A stretch of 41,488 bases of DNA. It comes from Pedobacter sp. Lineage in GTDB: Bacteria > Bacteroidota > Bacteroidia > Sphingobacteriales > Sphingobacteriaceae. The stretch is from contig JACMPF010000010.1 of assembly GCA_014377665.1 (NCBI GenBank), forward strand, positions 1 to 41,488, given 5' to 3'. Position 1 is the stretch's first letter. Every line of letters begins with the position of its first letter. A program made the position numbers and the translations under genes. Under the pieces are notes generated by a model. The model ran no database searches. It worked only from the letters and a program-made list of their open reading frames with translations, and had not been told where the DNA came from. Positions 34,897 through 41,488 of the stretch are shown piece after piece.

Positions 34897-35583
34897 CTAG
34901 CTAAATCCCTGCAGACATTGAGAATAAGTATTCCCGATTGGAATAGTTTTATCACCCATCCAAATCAGGTTACGGTCGTACTTGTCTATCTTATTTATTG
35001 CGACTATAAATGCGCGATGTGTTCTGATAAATTTTTTAGCCGGCAGCATCTGCAGCATTTCATTGATAGGAACGCGTGTACTTAGCAGTTTTTTATTCTT
35101 AAGATTAATTCTGGTGTAATTACCCGCTGCTTCGATATATAGGATGTCGTCTATCTGCACCTTAATTTGTTCGTAGCTATCCTTAATAAAGAGAAAATCT
35201 TGTTCTTTATCACCAAATGCGTTAAGTCTTAAGTTGTAAATTTCGTTCGCTTTGTTGCAAGCCTTTAAGAAACGAGGCAATGAAAACGGCTTTAGCAGAT
35301 AGTCAATAGCATCCAATTCGAAGCTTTTAACCGCATGTTCTGAATATGCTGTTGTGAAAATAACCATCGGTGGGTTGCTAAGTGCATGAAGAAAATCGAT
35401 GCCATTGATGTCGGGCATCTTAATGTCAAGAAATATCAGGTCGACTTGGTGCTGCTGCAAGTAATGCATCGCGTCAAAAGCATTTGTAAATACTTCTGCT
35501 AATGTTATAGTCAATACTTTCGAAGCATGAGACCTAACAATATCAAGAGCAATGGGTTCGTCATCTACAGCAATAGCAATCAT
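34897..35583 (-). CDS. LytTR-family response regulator
   Basis: The 228-residue protein has a receiver domain (DDEP at 7-10, phosphoacceptor D53 in LIFLDIKMPDING, FTTAYSEHA, YLLKPF) and a C-terminal LytTR DNA-binding domain (about 125-225, IKVQIDDILYIEAAGNYTRINL, FIRTHRAFIVAINKI). It is the output partner of the LytS-type kinase encoded 8 bases upstream on the same strand, a standard Bacteroidota pair. It may also respond to the hybrid kinases downstream. Target genes are not evident. Confidence 0.95.
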   Translation of the reverse strand: MIAIAVDDEPIALDIVRSHASKVLTITLAEVFTNAFDAMHYLQQHQVDLIFLDIKMPDINGIDFLHALSNPPMVIFTTAYSEHAVKSFELDAIDYLLKPFSLPRFLKACNKANEIYNLRLNAFGDKEQDFLFIKDSYEQIKVQIDDILYIEAAGNYTRINLKNKKLLSTRVPINEMLQMLPAKKFIRTHRAFIVAINKIDKYDRNLIWMGDKTIPIGNTYSQCLQGFS

Positions 35584-35591
35584 GCTTAAAA

Positions 35592-36977
35592 CTACTCAAT
35601 TTCCTTAAGGTCGATGGTCAGGTGAACAAAAAATTCTTTAGCATTTTCACGGATGATTAACTCATGGTGATTTGGATATAGCAAGATCAATCGTTGTTTT
35701 ACGTTTTGTAATCCTATTCCTCCATGTGATTTTTCGGGATCACTCTCATTTGCCTTATTAATACTATTGCTGACATCAAGGTATAATTTAGCGGCTTTGG
35801 TTTGAAGGGTGATCCTAATTTGAGATGGATTATTTAGACTTATACCATGCTTAAATGCATTTTCGACAAATGGTAGTAACATCATTGGTGCGATTAAGTA
35901 TTGTTCTTGAGGCTCTTCAATATCTGTTTCAATATGGATGTTCGGGCTTGTCGCAATTCTAAGTTTTTGTAAGGAAATATAGTTTTTGAGATACTCTATG
36001 TCCGTTGCCAGAAGTGTTTTATCTGCCACATTTTCTTCGAGCATGAAACGCATCATATCACCAAGTTTTTGAATGCCTTCACCTGTTCGGGCTGCACCTT
36101 CCTGCAGAGCTGTTCCATATAAAGTATTCAGCGCATTGAATAAAAAGTGTGGGTTGATCTGAGATTTCAGGAAATTCAAATTTGCGTCAGCTTTACCAAG
36201 CTCAGTTTTAAGTGATCTTATCTCTTCGACCTCTCTTTTATTTCTTGCTTTATAAATTATCCATGATAAGACGGGTACCACAACAAATTGAGCAGGCATG
36301 TTCATTAAATATAAGTAGTCAAATTTATCTCGGGCTGGGTAGAAGGTATATACCATCATTAACAACAAAAGATAGGTCACTACGGCATTTACAATGGTTC
36401 GCCCTATAAATTTAAGCCCGGTTTTGTTGGTTTTACTTAATTCCGGAAGAAGCACATGCACTGCATACAGGTAGTGAAGAATTGCTATAGGGATTAAAGT
36501 GCTAAAGACCGCGCGGATGTCTAAGTTATAATTTAGAATGACGCAAATTGCATGTTGGAATAAAAACAGGGCAAACAGCATCAGTCCTTCTTGAGCAAGA
36601 GTAAGCTTCTCTCCATCTTTTGTTGAGGTGATAAAAATAACCATCATTTTTATCGCAAGTAGTAATGCGAAGTACTCATTAATAAGTCCCGCGACCCAGC
36701 AAAGGTGAATCAGCAGACAAACCAGGATTACTCCGTTGGATGGTTTTCGTTCTTTTTGTTCTATTTCAGTGTTGACGTAAAAAAACAGCAGGGAATAGCA
36801 AAGACAAGTGATTACATAAGTAGAGAAAAGGTTAATCCAAAACCTGTTATAATAGATATGGTTGGGTATGGTAATATGCTCACTTACCGCTGCGCCGGCG
36901 CTAACAATAAAAGCGACTACCGCACATGCAGTGAATGCTATAAGTTCAATTTTCGCTACCTCTTGAAGTTTTGTCAT
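35592..36977 (-). CDS. LytS-type (His_kinase family) membrane sensor kinase
   Basis: The protein has 461 residues. The N-terminal half has about seven membrane segments without a recognised sensor fold. A short coiled coil (KREVEEIRSLKTELGKADANL) leads to the His_kinase domain with phosphoacceptor H277 in KSQINPHFLFNALN. The HATPase region has APMMLLPFVENAFKHGI and GGIGLQNVKQRL. A TTG at 37028 would add 17 residues; the ATG at 36977 is chosen because the first membrane helix starts soon after it (MTKLQEVAKIELIAF). It is the first gene of the five-gene signalling block and partner of the LytTR protein. Confidence 0.93.
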   Translation of the reverse strand: MTKLQEVAKIELIAFTACAVVAFIVSAGAAVSEHITIPNHIYYNRFWINLFSTYVITCLCYSLLFFYVNTEIEQKERKPSNGVILVCLLIHLCWVAGLINEYFALLLAIKMMVIFITSTKDGEKLTLAQEGLMLFALFLFQHAICVILNYNLDIRAVFSTLIPIAILHYLYAVHVLLPELSKTNKTGLKFIGRTIVNAVVTYLLLLMMVYTFYPARDKFDYLYLMNMPAQFVVVPVLSWIIYKARNKREVEEIRSLKTELGKADANLNFLKSQINPHFLFNALNTLYGTALQEGAARTGEGIQKLGDMMRFMLEENVADKTLLATDIEYLKNYISLQKLRIATSPNIHIETDIEEPQEQYLIAPMMLLPFVENAFKHGISLNNPSQIRITLQTKAAKLYLDVSNSINKANESDPEKSHGGIGLQNVKQRLILLYPNHHELIIRENAKEFFVHLTIDLKEIE

Positions 36978-37082
36978 GGTTGTTTTTCTTTGCACAATGT
37001 TACAAAGTGTTATTTTTAGAAATTTCAATAAGTGATGAACTTACTAAAAAATGTGACGAACGGTGATTTCGTCTTGTTTTTT

Positions 37083-37090
37083 TAGATTTG
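37083..37090 (+). promoter_or_regulatory. -7 promoter element of the ArsC/Spx-like gene
   Basis: TAGATTTG matches TAnnTTTG exactly and is followed by C. Only 4 bases separate it from the ATG at 37095, so the mRNA may be leaderless. Confidence 0.5.
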
Positions 37091-37094
37091 CAGT

Positions 37095-37442
37095 ATGAAA
37101 GTATATGGCATTCCAAATTGTAACACAGTAAAAAAGTCAACTACCTGGTTAACCGGGCATGGTCTGTCTTACGAATTTCACGATTTCAAGAAAAAGGGAA
37201 TAACTGTTGAAGAGCTTAATCGTTGGTGTGACTTTTTTGGTTGGGAAAATGTTTTGAATAAGAAAGGTACGACCTATAGGAAATTAACATCTGAGCAACA
37301 AGCAGCGGTATTCGACCAAGGTTCTGCAGTGGTGTTAATGGTTGCTAGTACTAGTTCCATCAAGAGGCCAGTTGTAGAAGTGGATGAGAGGCCTGTTTTA
37401 ATCGGATTCAGAGAAGAAGCCTACGCCCTAGATTTTAAATAA
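37095..37442 (+). CDS. ArsC/Spx-like (YffB-type) thioredoxin-fold protein
   Basis: This 115-residue single-domain protein of the ArsC/Spx/YffB family opens with MKVYGIPNCNTVKKSTTWL, with the conserved Cys at position 9. LNRWCDFFGWENVLNKKGTTYRKL around residues 47-70 and SSIKRPVVE near 95 are family landmarks. The arsenate reductases have the CX5R loop; here the residues after Cys9 are NTVKKS, without Arg, so arsenate reduction is doubtful and the YffB-type glutathione-linked group fits better. Its stop overlaps the start of the next gene (TAATG), indicating co-translation. Confidence 0.88.
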   Translation: MKVYGIPNCNTVKKSTTWLTGHGLSYEFHDFKKKGITVEELNRWCDFFGWENVLNKKGTTYRKLTSEQQAAVFDQGSAVVLMVASTSSIKRPVVEVDERPVLIGFREEAYALDFK

Positions 37443-38176
37443 TGTTTATGCGACTGATCTTTCTTTTGTTTTTAATACTGTTACAGCCATTAATAAATAT
37501 GGCTCAAGAAACGGTTTTGGGTCATGTTTATGATTCTGAGAAGAAAACATCACCATTAGAAGGAGTTGTTGTTCAGAACTTAAACAATGGGAAAGCTTTG
37601 CAAACACCGATATCCGGACAGTTTAGGATTTCGGCTAAGAAGGGCGATCTTTTAGTATTTTCTAAAAATGGATATCATACAGATACTTTGTTTTTGATAA
37701 ATCTTGCAGATAAGCGAATTTTTTTGCCTGTTAGTGCCAATCAGTTGAATGAAGTAAGCATTCTCGGCGCAAGAGTTAACTTAGGTGTTTTCTATAAAGA
37801 TCTTGAGGTCCAGGAATTTAAAAGATTTGAAACGGACGATTTAAGGGGGAAGAAGAACAATGATCGGGCAGGCGGTTTGAAACTTAATTTAGGATACGGG
37901 AAGTATCGCCGTGAGCAGATTAAGAAAGCGTTGTTGGAACAGCGGGAGGGATTTGACGAAGAGATCAATTCAAACTTTAACAACATCGTCATTTCCAATT
38001 TGATTAAGCTCAAAGACGAGGAGTTAAAGGCTTTTATATATCTATATAGGCCTTCGGCTTTGCGGGTTTCGTCGGAACGGCCTTTTAATTACAGTAGTTA
38101 CATTATTAAAGCCTATAGTACCTGGCTTAAGCTGCCCTTTAAGCAACGCAAATTACCAGCCATGCCTAAATTGTAA
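37442..38176 (+). CDS. Secreted protein with a carboxypeptidase-regulatory-like domain, unknown function
   Basis: This 244-residue protein has a signal peptide (MRLIFLLFLILLQPLINMAQ; ATG at 37442 or 37448 both possible). Residues about 25-105 form a CarboxypepD_reg-like beta-sandwich (VLGHVYDSEKKTSPLEGVVV, ISGQFRISAKKGDLLVFSKNGY) like the N-terminus of SusC proteins, but no plug or barrel follows. The C-terminal part is helical and charged, rich in K/R (GKYRREQIKKALLEQREG), with no motif I recognise. It overlaps the ArsC-like gene and probably shares its transcript. A periplasmic or envelope location is likely. Confidence 0.75.
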   Translation: MFMRLIFLLFLILLQPLINMAQETVLGHVYDSEKKTSPLEGVVVQNLNNGKALQTPISGQFRISAKKGDLLVFSKNGYHTDTLFLINLADKRIFLPVSANQLNEVSILGARVNLGVFYKDLEVQEFKRFETDDLRGKKNNDRAGGLKLNLGYGKYRREQIKKALLEQREGFDEEINSNFNNIVISNLIKLKDEELKAFIYLYRPSALRVSSERPFNYSSYIIKAYSTWLKLPFKQRKLPAMPKL

Positions 38177-38210
38177 GATCTTTTTGGTCTTTACTTGCTA
38201 TTATTGGCGT

Positions 38211-38218
38211 TACATTTG
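38211..38218 (+). promoter_or_regulatory. Possible -7 element of the M1 peptidase gene
   Basis: TACATTTG matches TAnnTTTG and is followed by C, 49 bases before the ATG at 38268. The nearest TTTG upstream (38183-38186) is 24 bases away, somewhat too far for a -33 element. Confidence 0.4.
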
Positions 38219-38267
38219 CCTTGGCATATAATGTTATTTATACATTTAATTCAAATTTTGCATTACT

Positions 38268-40235
38268 ATGAATATTATTGAAAAATCTATTGTGTCTTCG
38301 CTATTTTTTGTAGCGATAGGAGGATCTGTGTTTGCACAGAATGCGAGTCCTACCTCGAATTATGATCCCCACGAAGCATTTAATCCGCTATTCTACACTC
38401 AGAATGGGAATGAATTCCGTTCAGCAAGTGGATATCCCGGACCAAAGTATTGGCAAAACAAGGCTGATTATGTGATTGCAGCAGAACTAAATGACGTTAC
38501 GAATACCGTTTCGGGATCTGTGACGATAACCTATAAAAACAATAGCGCTGATAAGTTGCCGTATTTATGGCTACAATTAGACCAGAACCTTTTTGCGGAA
38601 GGCTCAAGAGGAAATGCATTGATCACTGGAAACAGTCGCTATGGCAACCGTGGCGAAAAGCTACAGGGAGGTTATAAGATTGAGGGGCTTGATGTTTCTA
38701 ATAAGGCCAAGACAGTAAAGTTTAGTTCGCTAACTGAAGATACCAGAATGCAGATTAGATTGGACCAGCCCTTGGGTGCAGGGGAGGTAATTACAATAAA
38801 AATGAATTTCTCTTTCGTGATTCCAATCAACGGATCAGACCGTATGGGGCACCTCGCCACCAAAAATGGGGAAATTTTCACTATCGCACAATGGTTTCCA
38901 AGAATGTCTGTATATGATGATGTTTTGGGTTGGAATACTTTGCCTTATTGGGGTGCTGGCGAGTTTTATTGCGAGTATGGTGATGTAGATTTCGCTATCA
39001 CGGCTCCCGCAAGCCATATTGTGATGGGATCTGGAGAACTATTGAATCCTCAAGAAGTATTTACAACCGAGCAGTTGAAACGTTGGAATGCAGCAAAAAA
39101 TAGTGATCAAACAGTAACTGTCAGATCAGAAGCAGAGGTATTAGACCCGGCTTCAAGACCATTAAAAGAAAAACTAACCTGGAAATTCAGGATTAAAAAT
39201 ACCAGAGATGTAGCCTGGGCATCATCGAAGGCATTTGTGCTTGACGCTTCCCGTATTAATCTTCCTAGTGGAAAGAAAGCCTTGGCTGTATCTGCACAAC
39301 CTGTGGAGAGTAATGGTAAAGATGGATATGGAAGGGGTGCGGAGTACGTTAAAACGTCAATAGAGCATTATTCAACGAAATGGTTTGAATACCCTTATCC
39401 GATGGCAGTAAATATCGCCAGTAACGTTGGTGGAATGGAGTACCCCGGAATCGTGTTTTGCGGTTGGAAAGCAAAGAATGAAAGCTCGTGGGGCGTGATA
39501 GATCATGAGTTCGGGCATACCTGGTTTCCAATGATCGTTGGGAGTAACGAGCGTAAATTTGGCTGGATGGATGAAGGATTCAATACTTTTATAAATGGTA
39601 TTTCTTCCCAGGCATTCAATAATGGAGAGTACAAACAAGGGCGGACAGATATGCGTAGTGCAGCTTTAATTTATCAAAAGCCTGAAGCCGAATACATCAT
39701 GTTGAGTCCAGATGCAATGAGAGAAGCGAATATTGGACGTAACCTATATAGCAAGCCTGGACAGGGTCTGGATTTTTTGAGAAACCAGGTGCTTGGTGCT
39801 GATCGTTTTGACTATGCTTTTAGGAAATATATTGAAGAGTGGTCTTTTAAGCATCCTACACCTGTTGATTTTTTTAGATCAATGGAGAATGGTGCTGGCG
39901 AGGATTTGTCATGGTTCTGGAAAGGATGGTTCCTAGAAAACTGGAAAATGGATCAGGCGATTACATCTGTTACCCCTAGCAAAGGTGCTAATACCAGTCC
40001 AGGTTACGATATTGAGGTAAGCAACTTAGAAAAGATGCCAATGCCCATTATTTTGGAGATTAAAACCAAAAGTGGTAAAACAGATATTGTAAAGCTGGGA
40101 GTGGATGTTTGGATGAGGAACAAAAGTTGGGTTGTAAGGTATCCAACTGCCGAAGAAGTAGTATCGGTGAAGCTGGATCCTGAAAAAGTGTTGCCAGATG
40201 TGAACCCTGCTAACGATAGCTGGCCAGCTAACTAA
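38268..40235 (+). CDS. Secreted M1-family zinc metallopeptidase
   Basis: The 655-residue protein has a signal peptide ([17 protein letters not shown]). The N-terminal beta domain (about 50-260) is typical of M1 aminopeptidases. The exopeptidase-type motif is GGMEYPG near residue 387. The zinc site is HEFGH (413-417) with E436 in MDEGFN, exactly the HExxH-x18-E spacing. A helical thermolysin-like part follows, and a C-terminal beta region (about 570-655). The family normally removes N-terminal residues from peptides; the export signal suggests peptide scavenging outside the cytosol. Its stop codon directly abuts that of the opposing DUF2027 gene, with no base between. Confidence 0.94.
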   Translation: MNIIEKSIVSSLFFVAIGGSVFAQNASPTSNYDPHEAFNPLFYTQNGNEFRSASGYPGPKYWQNKADYVIAAELNDVTNTVSGSVTITYKNNSADKLPYLWLQLDQNLFAEGSRGNALITGNSRYGNRGEKLQGGYKIEGLDVSNKAKTVKFSSLTEDTRMQIRLDQPLGAGEVITIKMNFSFVIPINGSDRMGHLATKNGEIFTIAQWFPRMSVYDDVLGWNTLPYWGAGEFYCEYGDVDFAITAPASHIVMGSGELLNPQEVFTTEQLKRWNAAKNSDQTVTVRSEAEVLDPASRPLKEKLTWKFRIKNTRDVAWASSKAFVLDASRINLPSGKKALAVSAQPVESNGKDGYGRGAEYVKTSIEHYSTKWFEYPYPMAVNIASNVGGMEYPGIVFCGWKAKNESSWGVIDHEFGHTWFPMIVGSNERKFGWMDEGFNTFINGISSQAFNNGEYKQGRTDMRSAALIYQKPEAEYIMLSPDAMREANIGRNLYSKPGQGLDFLRNQVLGADRFDYAFRKYIEEWSFKHPTPVDFFRSMENGAGEDLSWFWKGWFLENWKMDQAITSVTPSKGANTSPGYDIEVSNLEKMPMPIILEIKTKSGKTDIVKLGVDVWMRNKSWVVRYPTAEEVVSVKLDPEKVLPDVNPANDSWPAN

Positions 40236-40871
40236 TTATTTAAAAAAGCTATTTTTTAGCTTTTCAGCGTCTAACACGGGGACTGGTGTATCTAAACGGA
40301 TAGACCAGCCCTTCGTTTTTAAAAGCGGAATATCCACTTTTGAGACAGAGAGGTCTTTACCTTTAATGCTTTGGTGGTAGATGAGTGGGCTTAAGGGCTC
40401 CACATCCCCTTTTGTGTTGAACAAAATCTCTAGTCTGAACTTAGGCCAAAGTTGGATGTCGCTCATATTGGCAACGTAAATCTTGGTGCTACTATGTGGC
40501 TTTACGATGCCGGAATATTCACCATTAAAAGCACCATTCCTCTCTGTTGTTAAGCTTGCCAGAAGGGTGAATGAGCTTTCGTTAACCAGGTGAAAATGTG
40601 CGACAGATGAAATGTGCTGATCGCTGATCAACCCGAGTGAAACACCTTCTTTGACAAAAACCTCTGGGGCAATGTTTACTGGCGTGCTGGTAGCAAGGGG
40701 ACCGTTCTTTGAGATCTCTCCATGTATCAAAGTTACCTTTGACGCCATTACTGGAATCTCAAAGTCATTGGCATCGGTAACCCCGATAGTTTCTTTATCT
40801 ATGATGCGTGTGATGTAGCCTTCCAGGTTTTCATCCACAAAGCGAACAAAGTCTCCGATTTTTAAATGCAT
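40236..40871 (-). CDS. DUF2027 protein lacking the usual C-terminal Smr domain
   Basis: This 211-residue protein opens with the Bacteroidota DUF2027 signature MHLKIGDFVRFVDENLEGYITRIIDKETIGV, a small SH3-like region, followed by the DUF2027 beta-sandwich (about 65-195; FHLVNESSFTLLASL, YVANMSDIQLWPKFRLEILF). In the relatives I know of, an Smr (MutS-related nuclease-like) domain follows. Here the frame ends at KLKNSFFK, and the next base belongs to the M1 peptidase stop codon. It may be a natural short form or have lost its C-terminal half. No second-half fragment is visible nearby. Its function is unknown. Confidence 0.78.
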   Translation of the reverse strand: MHLKIGDFVRFVDENLEGYITRIIDKETIGVTDANDFEIPVMASKVTLIHGEISKNGPLATSTPVNIAPEVFVKEGVSLGLISDQHISSVAHFHLVNESSFTLLASLTTERNGAFNGEYSGIVKPHSSTKIYVANMSDIQLWPKFRLEILFNTKGDVEPLSPLIYHQSIKGKDLSVSKVDIPLLKTKGWSIRLDTPVPVLDAEKLKNSFFK

Positions 40872-40932
40872 GTCGTTTTGTATTTAAGATTCAAATTTAC
40901 GAAAAATGCGAGCCGAACTGCGTTTAAGTTTT

Positions 40933-40940
40933 TATTTTTG
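40933..40940 (+). promoter_or_regulatory. -7 promoter element of the VF530-like gene
   Basis: TATTTTTG matches TAnnTTTG and is followed by C, 4 bases before the ATG at 40945. It lies inside the longer reading frame that starts at 40906, which argues for the shorter protein and a nearly leaderless mRNA. Confidence 0.5.
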
Positions 40941-40944
40941 CAGC

Positions 40945-41166
40945 ATGGCGGCAGATGAACAAAAAAATAATCCACTACATGGCAAAACTTTAGAGTTCAT
41001 TTTAAAACAGTTGGTCTGGAAATATGGCTGGGAGGAAATGGGTGCCTTGGTGAAGATAGATTGTTTCAACAACAACCCGACAATGAATTCAAGTTTAAAG
41101 TTTCTTAGGAAGACAGACTGGGCCAGGAAAAAAGTGGAGAAATTGTACCTGAATACTTTCCATTAA
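40945..41166 (+). CDS. VF530 (DUF2132) family small DNA-binding-like protein
   Basis: The protein has 73 residues. The sequence [25 protein letters not shown], then [31 protein letters not shown] covers the whole VF530 domain, a small four-helix protein. The family is structurally characterised, but its role is unclear; DNA binding has been proposed. The frame extends upstream to 40906, but those residues ([11 protein letters not shown]...) are not part of the family and overlap a promoter element, so the ATG at 40945 is chosen. Confidence 0.88.
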   Translation: MAADEQKNNPLHGKTLEFILKQLVWKYGWEEMGALVKIDCFNNNPTMNSSLKFLRKTDWARKKVEKLYLNTFH

Positions 41167-41194
41167 GAATCCACAATAAATTTATGTTAACAGC

Positions 41195-41225
41195 TTGATT
41201 TATAAAATGTATTGTCTTACCTTTG
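41195..41225 (+). promoter_or_regulatory. Promoter of rpsL (str operon)
   Basis: TTG (41195-41197, -33-like) and TACCTTTG (41218-41225, exact TAnnTTTG followed by C) are 20 bases apart, a close match to the Bacteroidota primary-sigma consensus. The rpsL ATG lies 57 bases downstream, leaving a leader of about 50 bases. Confidence 0.65.
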
Positions 41226-41282
41226 CAGTCCCTTATTGAGGGGTAAAGTTTTTAAACATAAATAGAAAAACAAAAAAGAACA

Positions 41283-41488
41283 ATGCCAACCATTCAGCAA
41301 TTAGTTAGAAAAGGTAGAGTAGCACTGGAGTTCAAGAGTAAGTCTCCGGCGTTGGACAGTTGTCCACAGCGAAGAGGTGTATGTACACGTGTATATACTA
41401 CTACCCCTAAAAAACCAAACTCAGCAATGCGTAAAGTTGCCCGTGTACGTTTAACCAATGGAAAAGAGGTGAATGCCTATATTCCTGG
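41283..41488 (+). CDS. rpsL: Ribosomal protein S12, 3' end cut off by the window
   Basis: The first 68 codons are present and the rest lies beyond the window. The sequence [12 protein letters not shown] is followed by the decoding-centre segment [37 protein letters not shown]. The Lys in TPKKPNS at which streptomycin-resistance changes occur is the normal residue. S12 sits in the small-subunit decoding site. A strong promoter lies upstream, and rpsG and fusA are expected after it, as in most bacteria. Confidence 0.97.
   Translation, partial: MPTIQQLVRKGRVALEFKSKSPALDSCPQRRGVCTRVYTTTPKKPNSAMRKVARVRLTNGKEVNAYIP

Noticed and set aside
37095-37442. Arsenate reductase
   Set aside because: Cys9 is followed by NTVKKS, without the Arg of the CX5R loop, and no arsenic genes are nearby. 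The YffB/Spx-like assignment is safer.
40906-40944. Upstream extension of the VF530-like protein
   Set aside because: The extra residues are not part of the family and contain the -7 promoter element of the gene.
41221-41250. Hairpin in the rpsL leader as a ribosomal-protein autoregulation site
   Set aside because: Only four to five consecutive pairs form (CCCT/AGGG) with poor flanking complementarity. It is not supported without comparative data.

Overview
The window looks like chromosomal DNA of a Bacteroidota bacterium, most probably Sphingobacteriaceae (Pedobacter-like). This rests on a SusC/SusD pair, DUF5689, DUF2027, DUF2723 and PmoA-family proteins, LytS/LytTR signalling, a CTC-type L25, the absence of obvious Shine-Dalgarno sites, and several promoters with the Bacteroidota -7 element TAnnTTTG, here nearly always TAnnTTTGC. 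The genus is an inference; there is no rRNA in the window.

Layout. 1-1574: a metallophosphoesterase cut by the window edge and a YciE-like ferritin-fold protein. 1842-9614: a sugar-catabolic cluster. An MFS transporter and an AraC-type regulator read rightwards. Facing them is a four-gene leftward operon: TIM-barrel epimerase-like enzyme, DUF1080 protein, beta-propeller fused to an azurin-like cupredoxin, and PmoA-like protein. The families suggest breakdown of an oxidised (3-keto) glycoside. A similar dyad lies upstream of both transcription units. 9615-10273: non-coding, with an unusual set of short inverted and direct repeats. 10274-12599: a creD operon (membrane protein, winged-helix regulator, CreD) with the same perfect 7-5-7 inverted repeat upstream of both the operon and creD. 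12819-20711: a SusC/SusD operon followed by a DUF5689 lipoprotein and a three-domain calcineurin-like phosphoesterase. It has no glycoside hydrolase, so a phosphorylated substrate is likely.

20761-28881: housekeeping genes, namely a fatty-acid desaturase, accA, a DUF2723 membrane protein, tRNA-Gln(TTG), prs, rplY (ctc) and pth. There are strong terminators after accA and rplY, and a terminator with a possible alternative pairing sits between tRNA-Gln and prs. 28885-36977: a leftward signalling block of LytS-type kinase, LytTR regulator, giant CHASE3-GAF-kinase-REC3 hybrid, CheR-type methyltransferase and REC-kinase-REC hybrid, with no other chemotaxis genes. 37095-41488: an ArsC/Spx-like protein, a secreted protein of unknown role, an M1 aminopeptidase, a short DUF2027 protein, a VF530-like protein and the start of rpsL (S12), presumably the head of the str operon.

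No CRISPR array, phage, insertion sequence or recognisable defence system was seen. The more unusual material is the cupredoxin-fused enzyme cluster, the paired operators, the repeat cluster at 10062-10166, the tRNA-prs junction and the phosphoesterase-linked SusCD operon.
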